From contig NC_052034.1 in the NCBI RefSeq assembly GCF_015832195.1, positions 5,729,501 to 5,793,500 on the forward strand: a DNA stretch of 64,000 bases. Reading direction: 5' to 3'. Positions 11,001 to 21,989 of the stretch are shown one piece after another. How positions within the stretch are numbered: the stretch's first letter is position 1; each line of letters begins with the position of its first letter. Source of the DNA: Motacilla alba alba. Its lineage: Eukaryota > Chordata > Aves > Passeriformes > Motacillidae. Made by a program: the position numbers and the translations under genes. The notes under the pieces were generated by a model that was not told the origin of the DNA, ran no database searches, and worked only from the letters and a program-made list of their open reading frames with translations.

Positions 11001-14000
11001 GTGATTGGCTGTGCACCCTCTGATTCACTGCGAGGTGCAGAAAAGGGGTGAATTAGATAATAAAGGTAATTTTTTCATCTCTGTTCATTGCCTTGCTGTG
11101 TACTGCCTTCTAGTGACATCACTAGCCCATCCCACATCCTTGGAGTTACAAGTGGATCCATCCTGAGGAAATAAAGGGTCTGTGCTGCTGCAGCAGTGAA
11201 AAATAGAGCCATGAGATGATGCTGGTACTCTTAATTACCTTTCTTGGCAAATTAAACAGCTGAGCAGCTTCATGTGTCGTGGCAGCTTCCTTAAGTGTTT
11301 GATTCCAATTTCTTTGTGCAATGCCAGCATCACTCCTGTCCTTTATCCTCACTGGAACTATGCAGAATCCCCAGTGGCACACCCATTCTCTGGCCGTGCC
11401 TCTCATCCACACCCTGGTGTTGTTTTTGGAGACAGGGAGATGTTTCTGAGACCATACGGATCTTCTTCGAGCAGAGCAGGACCTGTCCTCCGGCAGCCAA
11501 GAGCCTCCTGACCATCCAGGAGGTCGACGAGTTCCTCATCCAGCTGTCCAAGCTCACCAAGGAGGATGACCAGCAGAGTGTCCTGCAGCAGATCAGTCGC
11601 AGGTGAGGGAAGGAATCAGCCTCTGAAGGTTTGCCCAAACACTGGAGTGCTTCTCTACAAGCTGCAGTGCGTGAAAAATGAATCATGAGCCACCGAGCCT
11701 GAGCTCAATTAGCGTCTGTAAGCTGCTCATAGTGGTGTGATTGAGACACCTTGACAGCAATGGAGAGCATTTATGAGTCTTGTTCATGCTAGAGAGCTTT
11801 GTCCCTGCCTGTCAGGACACTTCAATCAAACAAGTGACTTGCAGTGACACCCTAATGGTGCTTAGCTGTTAATTGAGTTGCTGTTCTTAAGCATGTTGGG
11901 AAAAGCCTTCAAGTAATTCAGACAAAGATTTTTTTGGTCTGGCTCAGTTTGTGTTGATCTGAGGCTGAGGATTTTCCGATCAGTTACTCTTGATGCATTA
12001 ATTAAGTAAATTTTGGAAGGTACATCAATACCGAGACAGAGTTAACGTTGGCATAAGGATTCTGGAAAGCTTTTTAGATATTCCCTTGTGGCTCTGAGGT
12101 GTCACTATTAACATGATTGGTTAAACCCTCTGCAAAGGGAGGGCCTTTTTTTAAAGGGTTTCTTCTCTTCAGCTGGAAAGTTCAGTTCACACCTTTGCTG
12201 AATCTTTTCTTCAGGTGTACGGGCAATGACCTGAAGTGCATCATCAGGCTAATTAAGCATGACTTGAAAATGAATGCTGGAGCAAAGCACGTGTAAGTGA
12301 CACGGCCCCAGAAGTGCTGATTTCCTGAGGCGGCAGCAGCAGCAGCCCTGAGGCTGATCCATGTCCCCCTCTGTCCATGCCTTGCAGGTTGGATGCTCTG
12401 GATCCCAACGCCTACGAGGCGTTCAAGGCCTCGCGGAACCTGCAGGACGTGGTGGAGCGTGTGCTGCAGAACCAGCAGGAGGCAGAGAAGGTGCCGGGGC
12501 TCAAGAAGACCCTGAGCGTGCAGGCCTCACTCATGACCCCAGTGCAGCCCATGCTGGTAGGTTGGGCACCTCCTGGCAGCCAGGCACAGAGCAGAGACCC
12601 CTGCCTGGGAGGCTCAGGGTTGTTTAACCCCTGCCTGGGAGGCTCAGGGTTGTTTAACCCCCACCTGGGAGGGTCTGGAGCCAGGGCAGTGGCTCTGCAG
12701 GGCTCAGGGTTGTTTAACCTCCACCTGGGATGCTCAGGGGTCAGGGCAGTGGCTCTGCGGGGCTCAGGGTTGTTTAACCCTCATCTGGGAGGCTCAGGGG
12801 TCAGGGCAGTGGCTCTGCAGTGTGGGCTGGCTCTGCAGGCCTCAGGGTTGTTTAACCCTCATCTGGGAGGGTCTGGAGCCAGGGCACTGGCTCTGCAGGG
12901 CTCAGGGTTGTTTAACCCCCGCCTGGGATGCTCAGGGGTCAGGGCACTGGCTCTGCAGGAGCTCAGGGTTGTTTAACCCCTGCCTGGGAGGCTCAGGGGT
13001 CAGGGCAGTGGCTGTGCAGGGCTCAGGGTTGTTTAACCCCTGCCTGGGAGGCTCAGGGGTCAGGGCAGTGGCTCTGCAGGGCTCAGGGTTGTTTAACCCC
13101 CGCCTGGGATGCTCAGGGGTCAGGGCAGTGGCTCTGCAGGAGCTCAGGGTTGTTTAACCCCTGCCTGGGAGGCTCAGGGGTCAGGGCAGTGGCTGTGCAG
13201 GGCTCAGGGTTGTTTAACCCTCACATGGGATGCTCAGGGGTCAGGGCAGTGGCTGTGCAGTGTGGGCTGGCTCTGCAGGCCTCAGGGTTGTTTAATGCCA
13301 GTTTAGAAAGCATCTCCTCCTCCAGGCCAAGTATTCAATATACTCAGTAACTGCCAAGCTAAAACCTTGCCTTGCTCTCAGTCTTTTGTATTTGTTTGCT
13401 GTCATTGCTGAAGTTGATCCTTTCTCTGGAAAGAGTGTAAGCTTTCCAGTGGATTAGAGATTTTAAAAAGTCTGGCTTTTTGTGTGAACAAATTAGAGTT
13501 AAATATTTACTTCTGGGCTGAGCACACTCCTACAGAAGGCACAGTGCACGTTTTAAAGCATTTGGAGAGGATAAGCACTGAAAAGCTGTAATTATCTGGG
13601 CATATGCAGATATTAGTAAGTGAATAATTAAGGAAATCTTGGACTCGCTAGCAGAGCTTCTGGACAAAAAGCTCTACAAGGGGATTCGTTGTAGCTCATT
13701 GGTGAACTTGGGTAAGAGTAGCTCTATGTTCCGTGTGTCAGCTGGGTTTTGGCCCCTCTCCCCCAGGCTGAGGCCTGCAAGTCCATCGAGTACGCCATGA
13801 AGAAGTGTCCCAACGGGATGTACGCCGAGATCAAGTACGACGGCGAGCGCGTGCAGGTGCACAAGAACGGGGATCACTTCAGCTACTTCAGCAGGAGCCT
13901 CAAGCCTGTGCTCCCCCACAAAGTAAGCACCTGGCACTGCCTCACCCCTTGTGCCAGCTCTTCTGCGTTCCCAGTAGTTTCCTTCTACAGGCAAGGAGGA

Positions 14001-17000
14001 TTCCTTCTCATTCTAGTTTATGTAGGTGTGTAGAACGTGGAAAAGCAACACCTAAAACTGTAATGATTTAATTCTGGTGCACATTAAGAGCTAGGAATTA
14101 AATTTCATCTGTCTGCTGTGGAATCCTCCCTTTGCACTGCATTTTGGGAGCCTTGCTGCCAGTTGGGTGACTTGGTTCTGTTCATTAAAGCCTCATTTTT
14201 CTATTTGTGGACTGCTGTGGGTACCATGGAAGTGCAGATGTGCCTCACATACTTGAGGAGAAAACACCTCCATTGGAGTGAATCCCTCTCTTCAGCCAGT
14301 TATTTTCCTCTATTTTTTTTTCTTTTCCCAAGGTAGCCCATTTCAAGGATTTCATCCCCCAGGCTTTCCCTGGTGGGCAGAGTATGATTCTGGATTCAGA
14401 AGTTCTCCTGATTGACAACAAAACTGGCAAGCCACTTCCTTTTGGGACTCTCGGTGTGCACAAGGTAAAAAAAAAAAAACAAATAAAAATGGGTTTTGTG
14501 TTTGGAGGTTGTTACACTGCTGACTTATACACAGTCTGTTATCACAGGATAATATCAGAGCTCTGGTGCTTGTTAGAGCATCTGGGGAAAAAAAGATTAT
14601 TGAGAAGGCTGATATTGAAAAGCTACTGCTCTAATACAGTAAATTTGATATTAACCTGATCCCTGGCAGGACATTAACAGAACTTAATTTCAATAATACT
14701 AAAAAATATATTTGGGAAATCTTGCAATTCTGTCATTGTTTCTCGTGGCTTGAGCAATGTATGGCAGCCTGGGGGACCACAGGGGATGCAGTGATTATTC
14801 CATGCAAATGTTATGTAGTGCTTGTGTCTAGACTGAATGGGGGTGAGGAAAGGGACAGGAAAATGAAAATTAAACTATAAGTGCTTAAGTTAAAAGTAGC
14901 CATTAATCTGCTGTCTGTAGAAACGTGGTGGGGTTTTTGCAGCAGTAGTGACAGATGTTGCGTTGCCCAAAACCATTAATGTTTTTAGCATTATTTTCCA
15001 TTCCTAGGAAATGAACATTTTTGATGTTCTCAGCTTGTGCTTGGACACGTTCAGTGTAAATCTGAATTGTCAGAATGCTTCTTTTAGAAGAGGCATAAGC
15101 TTATCATACCTATAATACTTCAGAGATAAAAATCCATCCTTTTATTACTTTTACAAAACTGTTTGCTGTGACTGCAGAACCCTGTTAATTGTGTTTCAGA
15201 AAGCTGCTTTCCAGGATGCCAACGTTTGCCTCTTCGTGTTTGACTGCATCTACTTCAATGACGTCAGCCTGATGGACAGGTGTGGCTGCCAGGGGAGAGT
15301 GGCTGGGCTGGTTTTCTGGGATGGGCTGGAAAACCCCACTAATGCAGACAGACCAGTTCACCTGGGCTGTCAGACTGGCCGCTCACTGGGAAATCAGGGC
15401 AGCGTGGGAGGGACCTTGCTGTTCCATGGAGTTTTTCTGTGGAGCTTCTCTTGCTCTCCAAAATACTGGGATTAGCTACATCTCAGCTGCTCATCTCACA
15501 TCCTCTAAACACAGTTCACATGGGAATTTCCATCCTGTCACTTCCTGGAGGAAACTAAGAACTAGTTGTCCTCTCTGGAGCTCCCTAGGATGAATGATTT
15601 AATGACTTTAGCAGCTTGTTTCAATGTTCCCGTTGGGATTGTTGCTTGTCCCTCACTGTCCCTGCCCTGCCCTAGGCCCCTCTGTGAACGGCGCAAGTTC
15701 CTCCACGACAACATGGTGGAGATCCCCAACAGGATCCTGTTCTCAGAGATGAAACATGTCACAGTGAGTCCAGTGTGCCCCTACAACCCTGACCCTGCTC
15801 TCCAGCACGTGGCTTTTCTTTATGATTACCTCTGCAAATTCACCCCGGCAAAATGGATCTCTTTCTGCTCTGTGTGCAAGGCTTCTTGAGCCAACACTGT
15901 GTTCCCATCTTCTCCTGGCCCCACCCCTTCAGTATAATCTTAACTTGCATACCTCAGGTTTCCTGGCTTGTTAATGATTTTGTAGCCATTGTCACTCTGA
16001 CCCTGCTAGGAGGAGTTAAATCCTGCTGTCACTCTGTCACAGTCTGTGCTGTGCAGTGCAGAGCTGTGGCTGCAGCCTGATTGAAGGGAGCCAGGCTGTG
16101 CCACTTCCCAAACTGGCAGCTTCACGTGCCACGCAGCCTTGAGACTGGCTGCTAAAATCTGCACTTAGGCAGCAGCATGCTGGGATTTTCCTTTGATTAT
16201 GCACAAGCCTGATGTCCCATTATTTTTCCCCATTGCTGCTGATTTCTGTGGCACCTTGGCTTTGGTGGAGAATGCTTGGACACTTTGGGCAGGTGGCTCA
16301 CAGGTCCCAAGGCAGTTGGATGGAGAAGGAAGCAGGCACTGCTGGCTGAGCGAATCTGACTTGGGACATTCTGGGACACGGCCAGTGGGGCAGCCACGTC
16401 TCTGAGGGGTATTTTTAACCTTCTTTTCTGGGGACATATTCCCAGCTTAGTCACTGGGTGTGCAGCAAAGAGAACGTGTACAGGATCCTCTTTGGAAAAC
16501 TGTTGTGAAAGTACCTCTTCTTCTCGCTGCAGCCGCTTTGGGTTTAGTGCACCACTGCCCCAAACAAAAAGCCTGAAGAGCTCAGCCCTTTTTAGAGTCC
16601 TGAGCTGACCATGATCCCTCTCCTTTGCAGAAAGCTTCAGATCTGGCAGACATGATCACCCGGGTCATCCGGGAGGGGCTGGAAGGGCTGGTGCTGAAGG
16701 ATATAAAGGCAAGTTCCCTTTCACTCTGTACTGGTGTCAGCTGGGAATTTGGGAGTGACAACAGACAGAGTCAGCTCTGTCAGAATCACACACCGAGCAT
16801 TCCAGAAACATCTCTGGGTTCCTCTCAGTGCTGACACCCAGTCCAAGCTGCTGCTCCTGCTGTGCTCAGGGGCTGCTGAGCTGCCAGGGCTGTGTGAGGA
16901 GCTGCTGCCCAGCAGGAGATCTCTCTGAGGGGGCTCTGCCTTCCTTTGCACAGGGTAATTATGAGCCAGGGAAACGCCACTGGCTGAAGGTGAAGAAGGA

Positions 17001-20000
17001 TTATCTCAACGAGGGGGCAATGGCTGACACTGCTGACCTGGTGGTGCTGGGGGCTTTCTATGGACAAGGCAGTAAAGGTAGGTCTGGATTGGGTTAAGTC
17101 AGAGATCTGTCTATTCAAGGAATTCCCAAGGTTTTCCTGTTCCAGGCCTCCAGAATGAGGGTGGCTGGAGTGGTGGTTACCTGCTGCAGCCCATCATGTC
17201 CTTGCTGTGGCTTTGCTGGTTGGCACAGCAGAGCTGGAGGTGTTGGCTGGGCTGTTGCACAGTGCAGGGGCTCTGTTCAGCTTTCTGGGTGGCCCTGCAG
17301 CCATCACAAGCCCAGGCCCCTTCGCCTCCCAAAGACACAAAAGGGTTTTGGCTCAGAAGAGCTGTGGCTTGTCCTGTGCAAGCTGTGAACTCTGCTGTCC
17401 CTGTGCAGGTGGGATGATGTCCATCTTCCTCATGGGCTGCTACGACCCCAAGAGTGAGAAGTGGTGCACGGTGACCAAGTGCTCTGGTGGCCACGATGAC
17501 GCCACCCTGGCACGTCTGCAGACAGAGCTGGACATGGTGAAGATCAGCAAGGTGAGAGGGGGAGCCCAGGGATGCTCAGCTGCCCTTGAGGTGCTGCTGC
17601 ACTGCAGGAATGAATCAAAGCTCATCAGCCACTTGGCACAAGTGAGGTGTCAGCAGCCAGCTCCTGGAGGAGGCACTGCCTGGGATCTGTACCCAGACGC
17701 TGAGTGGGAAGCCAGGCACCATCTGTTTCCTGCTAGGACAAGGTTTTGTTGGGAAGATCCCAATTTTTTATCTGGATTTTTGGGCACGTTGTGATTGGCA
17801 AAGGCAGTCACTAGATGGGGCTGTGGGAGGGAAGTGCTCAGCCAGACTCTGCTCTGGTGGCTCCATCACCTGGGGTTGGAGTTAAAATTTCTGTGAGTAA
17901 TTTATCTTGCTTTTCAAGACTGGACAAATAAACAGCTGAATTTTAATATTACCTTGACATCCTGAAGGCCATTTGCATCAAGGTTATAGAATCTTTAAAA
18001 AAAAAAGGGTAGTTTTACATGAATCCCAATTGGAGCACAGTGTTTCACACACAATGACAGGAACTGAGGGCTGTGTGTCAGGCAGTATTTGTGATTTTCT
18101 GGATGAGGCTGCAGATCAGTGCAAGTTCCATGCAAAGGCAATGTAATACCTCTGTGCTGATCTACTTCTAGGTTGTGTTTCAGCAGTTTCTGTTGTATAA
18201 TTTGTTTTATATAAGATGATAAGTGTCAATAATTTGAATTTTGTGCTTTTAATTAATAGGATCCTAGTAAAATTCCACGGTGGCTAAAAATTAACAAAAT
18301 CTACTACCCAGACTTCATTGTCCCAGATCCAAAGGTAAGTGCTCTCATAATCATTTCACATTTAACATTTCCCAGCCCTTATTCTGCAATCCTCTATAAA
18401 TCCTTTACAAGGACAACTTAGAAGTTGTCTCTGCTACAAAATAAATCTTCCCACTTGGAATGGGAAATTAAGCACAAGTTTTTATCTCTCAATCTTGCAG
18501 GTGCATTTGAGGCTAAGAGCTTCATGAAGAAATCACACCTGCAGCAGTTTTGGGAAATATTCTTGTGCATTAAATCCCTTCCAGAAGTGAGCTTGCTTTA
18601 AATTTGAGATATGAGAAATCTGACTTTAAAGGGTTGAAACACAACTGCCTCCCAAAAGTTGCTGTTGTAGGGAGTGTGTCAGTATGCTGTGTGTGCCTGA
18701 AGGAGAAGGTGTTGCTTAGCAATTGGCATTTTGTGTTAGTGAAGGGTCTCCAGCCTAGAGAAAAAGTGGTTTGAATAATGCAGGTGCCCAGCAAGGCCAC
18801 TTTGTGTATATGGAGCTGTGCTGGGCTGGAGAGTGAGGGGGGGTGAGGCACTCTGAGCTGGCTCCTGCCAGAGCCCAGGGTGTGACGTGGCTCCCTCCCT
18901 GTGTCCAGAAAGCCCCGGTGTGGGAGATCACGGGCGCCGAGTTCTCGCGGGCCGAGGCGCACACCGCGGACGGGATCTCCATCCGCTTCCCGCGCTGCAC
19001 CCGCATCCGCGACGACAAGGACTGGCAGACTGCCACCAACCTGCAGCAGCTCAAGGTGGGTCAGCACGGGCCCCGCGGCTTCTGGCACCGGGCTGAGCTT
19101 CAGGCAATCACAGCACGCGCTGGCGGCACCTGCTGCCTGTGACGGCGCCTCCCGCTTGCCCTTCGTGCCAGGCTCGGGCTGGGTTGTCCTGCTGGAGGCC
19201 TCTCGGGTCCCTTGAGCTGTTGTGCCCTGTCAGAGAAGTCTCTGCAGGCAGTTGGTTCCATCAGCTCTTGTGGCAGGGTGAGGAATTGCCTTCCTCAGAG
19301 GTAATCACAGAATGAACTCTGTTGGCAAAGACCTTTTGAGATCATCAGGTTCAACCTATGACCCAACACCTGCTCAGCAACTAAACCAGGCCACTGAGTG
19401 CCACGTCCAGGGCACGGTGACTCCACAACCTCCTTGAGCAGACCTTTGTTCTCTCCATGCTCACTTAGTTTCCCATCACTTGCTGAGACTGGGAGAGGCA
19501 TTTGGAAGCGCCTGTGGATATCCTGGGGCACAGGGGCCAAGTGGCACCAGCCAGGATCCCTGGGCTGCAGCCACCCCAGTGCCAGCCCTGGCCGTGGGAG
19601 GGCTGGGCGAGCTCTGTGCTCAGGGGAGCTGCTGCAGTTTGGGGCTGGCAGCAGCTGCCAGGGCTGCTGTGCAGGAAAGCAGGAGTGATGCAGCCCCCAG
19701 GGGCTGCCAGGATCCCTGTGGGGAGGAGAGAGGAGCAAACCCCTCTGCAGTTGGTCCCTTGCCACAGTGAGCACTGGGCACTGCTCATCCTTCAGGCTCT
19801 TGCTGTGTTGCAGATGATGTGGAGGTGGCTTTTACTCCTCCCTGTGTGGCCTCTTAATGCCAGGAGAGGGATGGAATGCTGGGACAGAGGTGACAGGAAA
19901 ATGACTGCAGAGGAGTGCAGGAAGAAAAGGCTTTGGAGCAAACACCTCAGGGGGGAGAACACCAGAGCAGTCTGTGCATCACAGCTCGTGTCCAGCGTCA

Positions 20001-21692
20001 GACATGATCAGGGCTGTTTCTCTGGGCAGGAGCTGTACCAGCTCTCCAAGGAGAAGGCTGATTTCAGTGTTGCAGCCGGGGAGGAAGACGAGTCCACAGC
20101 TGGCAGCAGTGGAGAGAATGATGGGAATTCCAGGTCTTCCACACCTCATAGCAGTATTAAGAGTCCCCCAAGCAAGTCACCTGCAAAATCCGAGAAGGCA
20201 GAAGGTGAGATGATGGTGCTTTCGGGAAGGAGCCTGGGGCTGTGTCCTCTGTGCTTGGGGCAGGCTGGCTCTGGGCCCTTGCCTTCTGTGAGAGGCTTGG
20301 TGATGCCACCTTTCACAGGGATCTCAGGGGTAATGGGCAAAGCTCTTCAGATCCTTGGTTTGGCCCTGTATGAACTGAGTAGCCACAGCTCTGAGATGTC
20401 CTGGGATTGGGAAAAGAGGGATGGCAGCAGCTCTGATGATGCTGTTCAGGTTGGTGTTCACTGCTCCCATTTCTGCAGGTCACAGCCCTTTGGTGTGAGA
20501 TTGTTGGCCATGAGCCAGCGTTTAATTTGATTTGGATGGAATTCATGTGTATAAAAGGACACGTGGCTGGAGGTGATTTCCTGGTGAATTGAGCTGGAAC
20601 ACGAAGCAGATTGTGAGCAGTTTCACAGAGGACAGAGTGGTGACAGCATGGAGGGCAGGTGGCAGCAGCAGCCTGGGAATGGGGCAGGAGGCTGCCCCAC
20701 AGCATTTCCAGTAGAAAAATGGGTCTCACTAGGGACAGTAACTCATGGATTTTCCAGAAAGCGGGGAGGAAGCTTTCCCGTTCTGCTCTTTACTCTTTCC
20801 CCCAACACAACCAGTATCTGGACAGAGCACATGCATGAACCAAATTTTTGTTTTTAGACAGCAAAGGAGTCATTGGATCCCCTCAAAAACCCGAGGAGAA
20901 ACGAGGGGAGAAGAGAAAAGCATCTGAGATGGAAGACAATGGAAAAAAGGTACAGACAGCAGGCCAGGACAACAGCCAGGGCAGGGTGGGGGAGGCTGGG
21001 GCAGCTGTGGTCTGTTCACTCCCATTCCAGGGAATGCCCGTGTTCACTCCCATTCCAGGGAATGCCCGTGTTCACTTCCCTTCCAAGGGCTGCCTGTGTT
21101 CACTTCCCTTCCAAGGGCTGCCTGTGTTCACTCCCATTCCAAGGAATGCCTGTGTTCACTTCCATTCCAGGGAATGCCTGTGTTCACTCCCATTCCAGGG
21201 AATGCCTGTGTTCACTTCCCTTCCAAGGAATGCCTGTGTTCACTTCCCTTCCAAGGAATGCCTGTGTTCACTTCCCTTCCAAGGGATGCCTGTGTTCACT
21301 TCCCTTCCAAGGAATGCCTGTTCGCTTCCATTCCAAGGGAAGTTTGTGTTCACTCCCATTCCGATGCCCGTGTTCGCTCCCATTCCAAGGGACGCCCGTC
21401 TTCGCTCCCCTTCCAAGGGCTGCTTTGCCCAGGCTCTGTCTCCTTCCCCCCTCAGCAGCCGCTGCTGGACATTTTCACGGGGGTGAAGCTCTACCTGGCG
21501 CCCTCCGTGCCGGACTTTGCCCGCATCCGCCGCTACTTCATCGCCTTCGACGGGGACCTGGTGGAGGAGTTCGACACGGCCTCGGCCACCCACGCCATCG
21601 GGGACATCGACGACAACCCCGGGGCGCAGCGGGTGACTCCCAGGTGGATCTGGGAGTGCATCCGCAAGCGCAGGCTGGTGGCGCCGTGCTAG
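7839..21692 (+). CDS. LIG3: DNA ligase III (LIG3), alpha form, complete, 983 aa
   Basis: ATP-dependent DNA ligase that seals nicks in base-excision and single-strand-break repair with XRCC1, and is the mitochondrial DNA ligase. Coding exons: 7839-8382, 8866-8982, 9818-10015, 10383-10534, 11436-11602, 12215-12292, 12388-12556, 13767-13922, 14333-14464, 15200-15279, 15676-15763, 16631-16708, 16954-17077, 17409-17551, 18260-18334, 18909-19055, 20030-20204, 20858-20949, 21456-21692. The lengths sum to 2952 nt with all phases consistent. Domains in order: mitochondrial leader 1-86; PARP-type zinc finger just after Met87 (CKKC near its start, WYHVKC later); DNA-binding domain; nucleotidyltransferase core with motif I KYDGER, catalytic Lys498; OB-fold; acidic/basic linker; C-terminal BRCT from about residue 906, ending [10 protein letters not shown]. 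Near-identity to human LIG3 (1009 aa) runs through the core, while the linker in exons 18-19 is divergent and shorter. All splice sites are GT-AG except the GC donor after exon 13. Confidence 0.97.
12612..13295. repeat. 60-bp minisatellite in LIG3 intron 8
   Basis: Twelve copies of a unit beginning 'ctcagggttgtttaac' occur. The first two are short (36 bp apart); most of the rest are 58-61 bp apart, and a few carry an extra 'tgtgggctgg' block. Because 60 is a multiple of three and the unit has no stop in the LIG3 frame, the exon 8 frame stays open until 12976. Confidence 0.95.
13767..13922 (+). other. LIG3: LIG3 exon 9: catalytic lysine exon
   Basis: This exon encodes ligase motif I, KYDGER, whose Lys498 forms the AMP adduct, followed by VQVHKNG and the SYFSRS block. 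It is phase 0 at both ends ('ccccag|gct' and 'caca aa|gtaagc'). Confidence 0.95.
16709..16710 (+). other. LIG3: Non-canonical GC splice donor, LIG3 intron 13
   Basis: Exon 13 ends ...GAT ATA AAG and is followed by gcaagt. The next exon begins GGT AAT TAT GAG at 16954. The junction DIK|GNYEPG matches the conserved LIG3 protein and keeps phase 0, so the donor must be GC. AAG|GCAAGT is the strong consensus for U2-type GC-AG introns. Confidence 0.93.
19303..19445 (-). mobile_element. CR1 LINE fragment in LIG3 intron 17
   Basis: It starts with the inverted CR1 terminus 'atcacagaatga' and continues through 'gagatcatcaggttcaacc' and 'ctgctcagcaactaaaccaggccac', typical of antisense CR1 3' ends in birds. 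It lies in an intron, antisense to LIG3. Confidence 0.8.
21018..21420. repeat. 28-bp minisatellite in LIG3 intron 19
   Basis: About 14 copies of a 28-bp unit (start 'ttcactcccattcca', end 'aatgcctgtg') fill most of intron 19 and stop about 36 bp before the exon 20 acceptor. The unit is pyrimidine-rich on the sense strand. The exon 19 frame remains open through the array to a stop at 21484-21486. Confidence 0.93.
21451..21458 (+). other. LIG3: NAGNAG tandem acceptor at LIG3 exon 20
   Basis: The acceptor reads ctcagcag|ccg, giving two usable AGs three bases apart. Choice between them adds or drops one glutamine just before the BRCT domain without changing frame. Confidence 0.7.
21456..21692 (+). 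other. LIG3: LIG3 exon 20: BRCT domain
   Basis: This exon encodes the last 78 residues: [17 protein letters not shown], the Trp-containing WIWECI motif and the terminal VAPC. In LIG3 alpha this domain binds the XRCC1 BRCT2. The stop TAG is at 21690-21692. Confidence 0.95.
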
Positions 21693-21960
21693 CACGGGGG
21701 GCAGTGCTGGCACAGAGCCGCCGGGAACAGGGAGCTGGAGGGAACGGGAGGAGATCCTCCGTGGAGGGGTGGAGGGACAGAAGTGCCCTCAGAAGTAGCC
21801 GCAGCACTCCAGAGCAGCCCTGTGGAATGAATTGAAAGGGTTCTCTGAAGCAGTGTCACTGCTGAAGCCCGTGCTCCTGCCCCTGCTGGAGACCACCGCC
21901 CTTGTCCAGGTGCCGGTTCAGTCTCCTTGGGTTTTTAAAGTTTGGGTATTTTTATAGATA

Positions 21961-21966
21961 AATAAA
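21961..21966 (+). terminator. LIG3: LIG3 polyadenylation signal AATAAA
   Basis: The canonical hexamer lies 269 nt after the LIG3 stop, followed within 40 nt by a T/GT-rich stretch. The mRNA 3' end is therefore expected near 21980-21990. Confidence 0.85.
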
Positions 21967-21989
21967 ACTGAAGCAGCTTCTCCTTTGCT

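Noticed and set aside
12377..13350. Repetitive Gly/Leu/Val-rich open frames treated as a separate gene
   Set aside because: The left end is LIG3 exon 8 and the rest is the intron 8 minisatellite. It is kept only as a possible retained-intron product.
16709..16715. Alternative GT donor four bases downstream ('caa|gttccc') for LIG3 exon 13
   Set aside because: It would add four bases, breaking the frame and the conserved DIKGNYEPG junction. The GC donor fits exactly.
21018..21420. Regular 28-bp repeats considered as a CRISPR-like array
   Set aside because: Units are directly adjacent without unique spacers, inside a vertebrate intron. It is a minisatellite.
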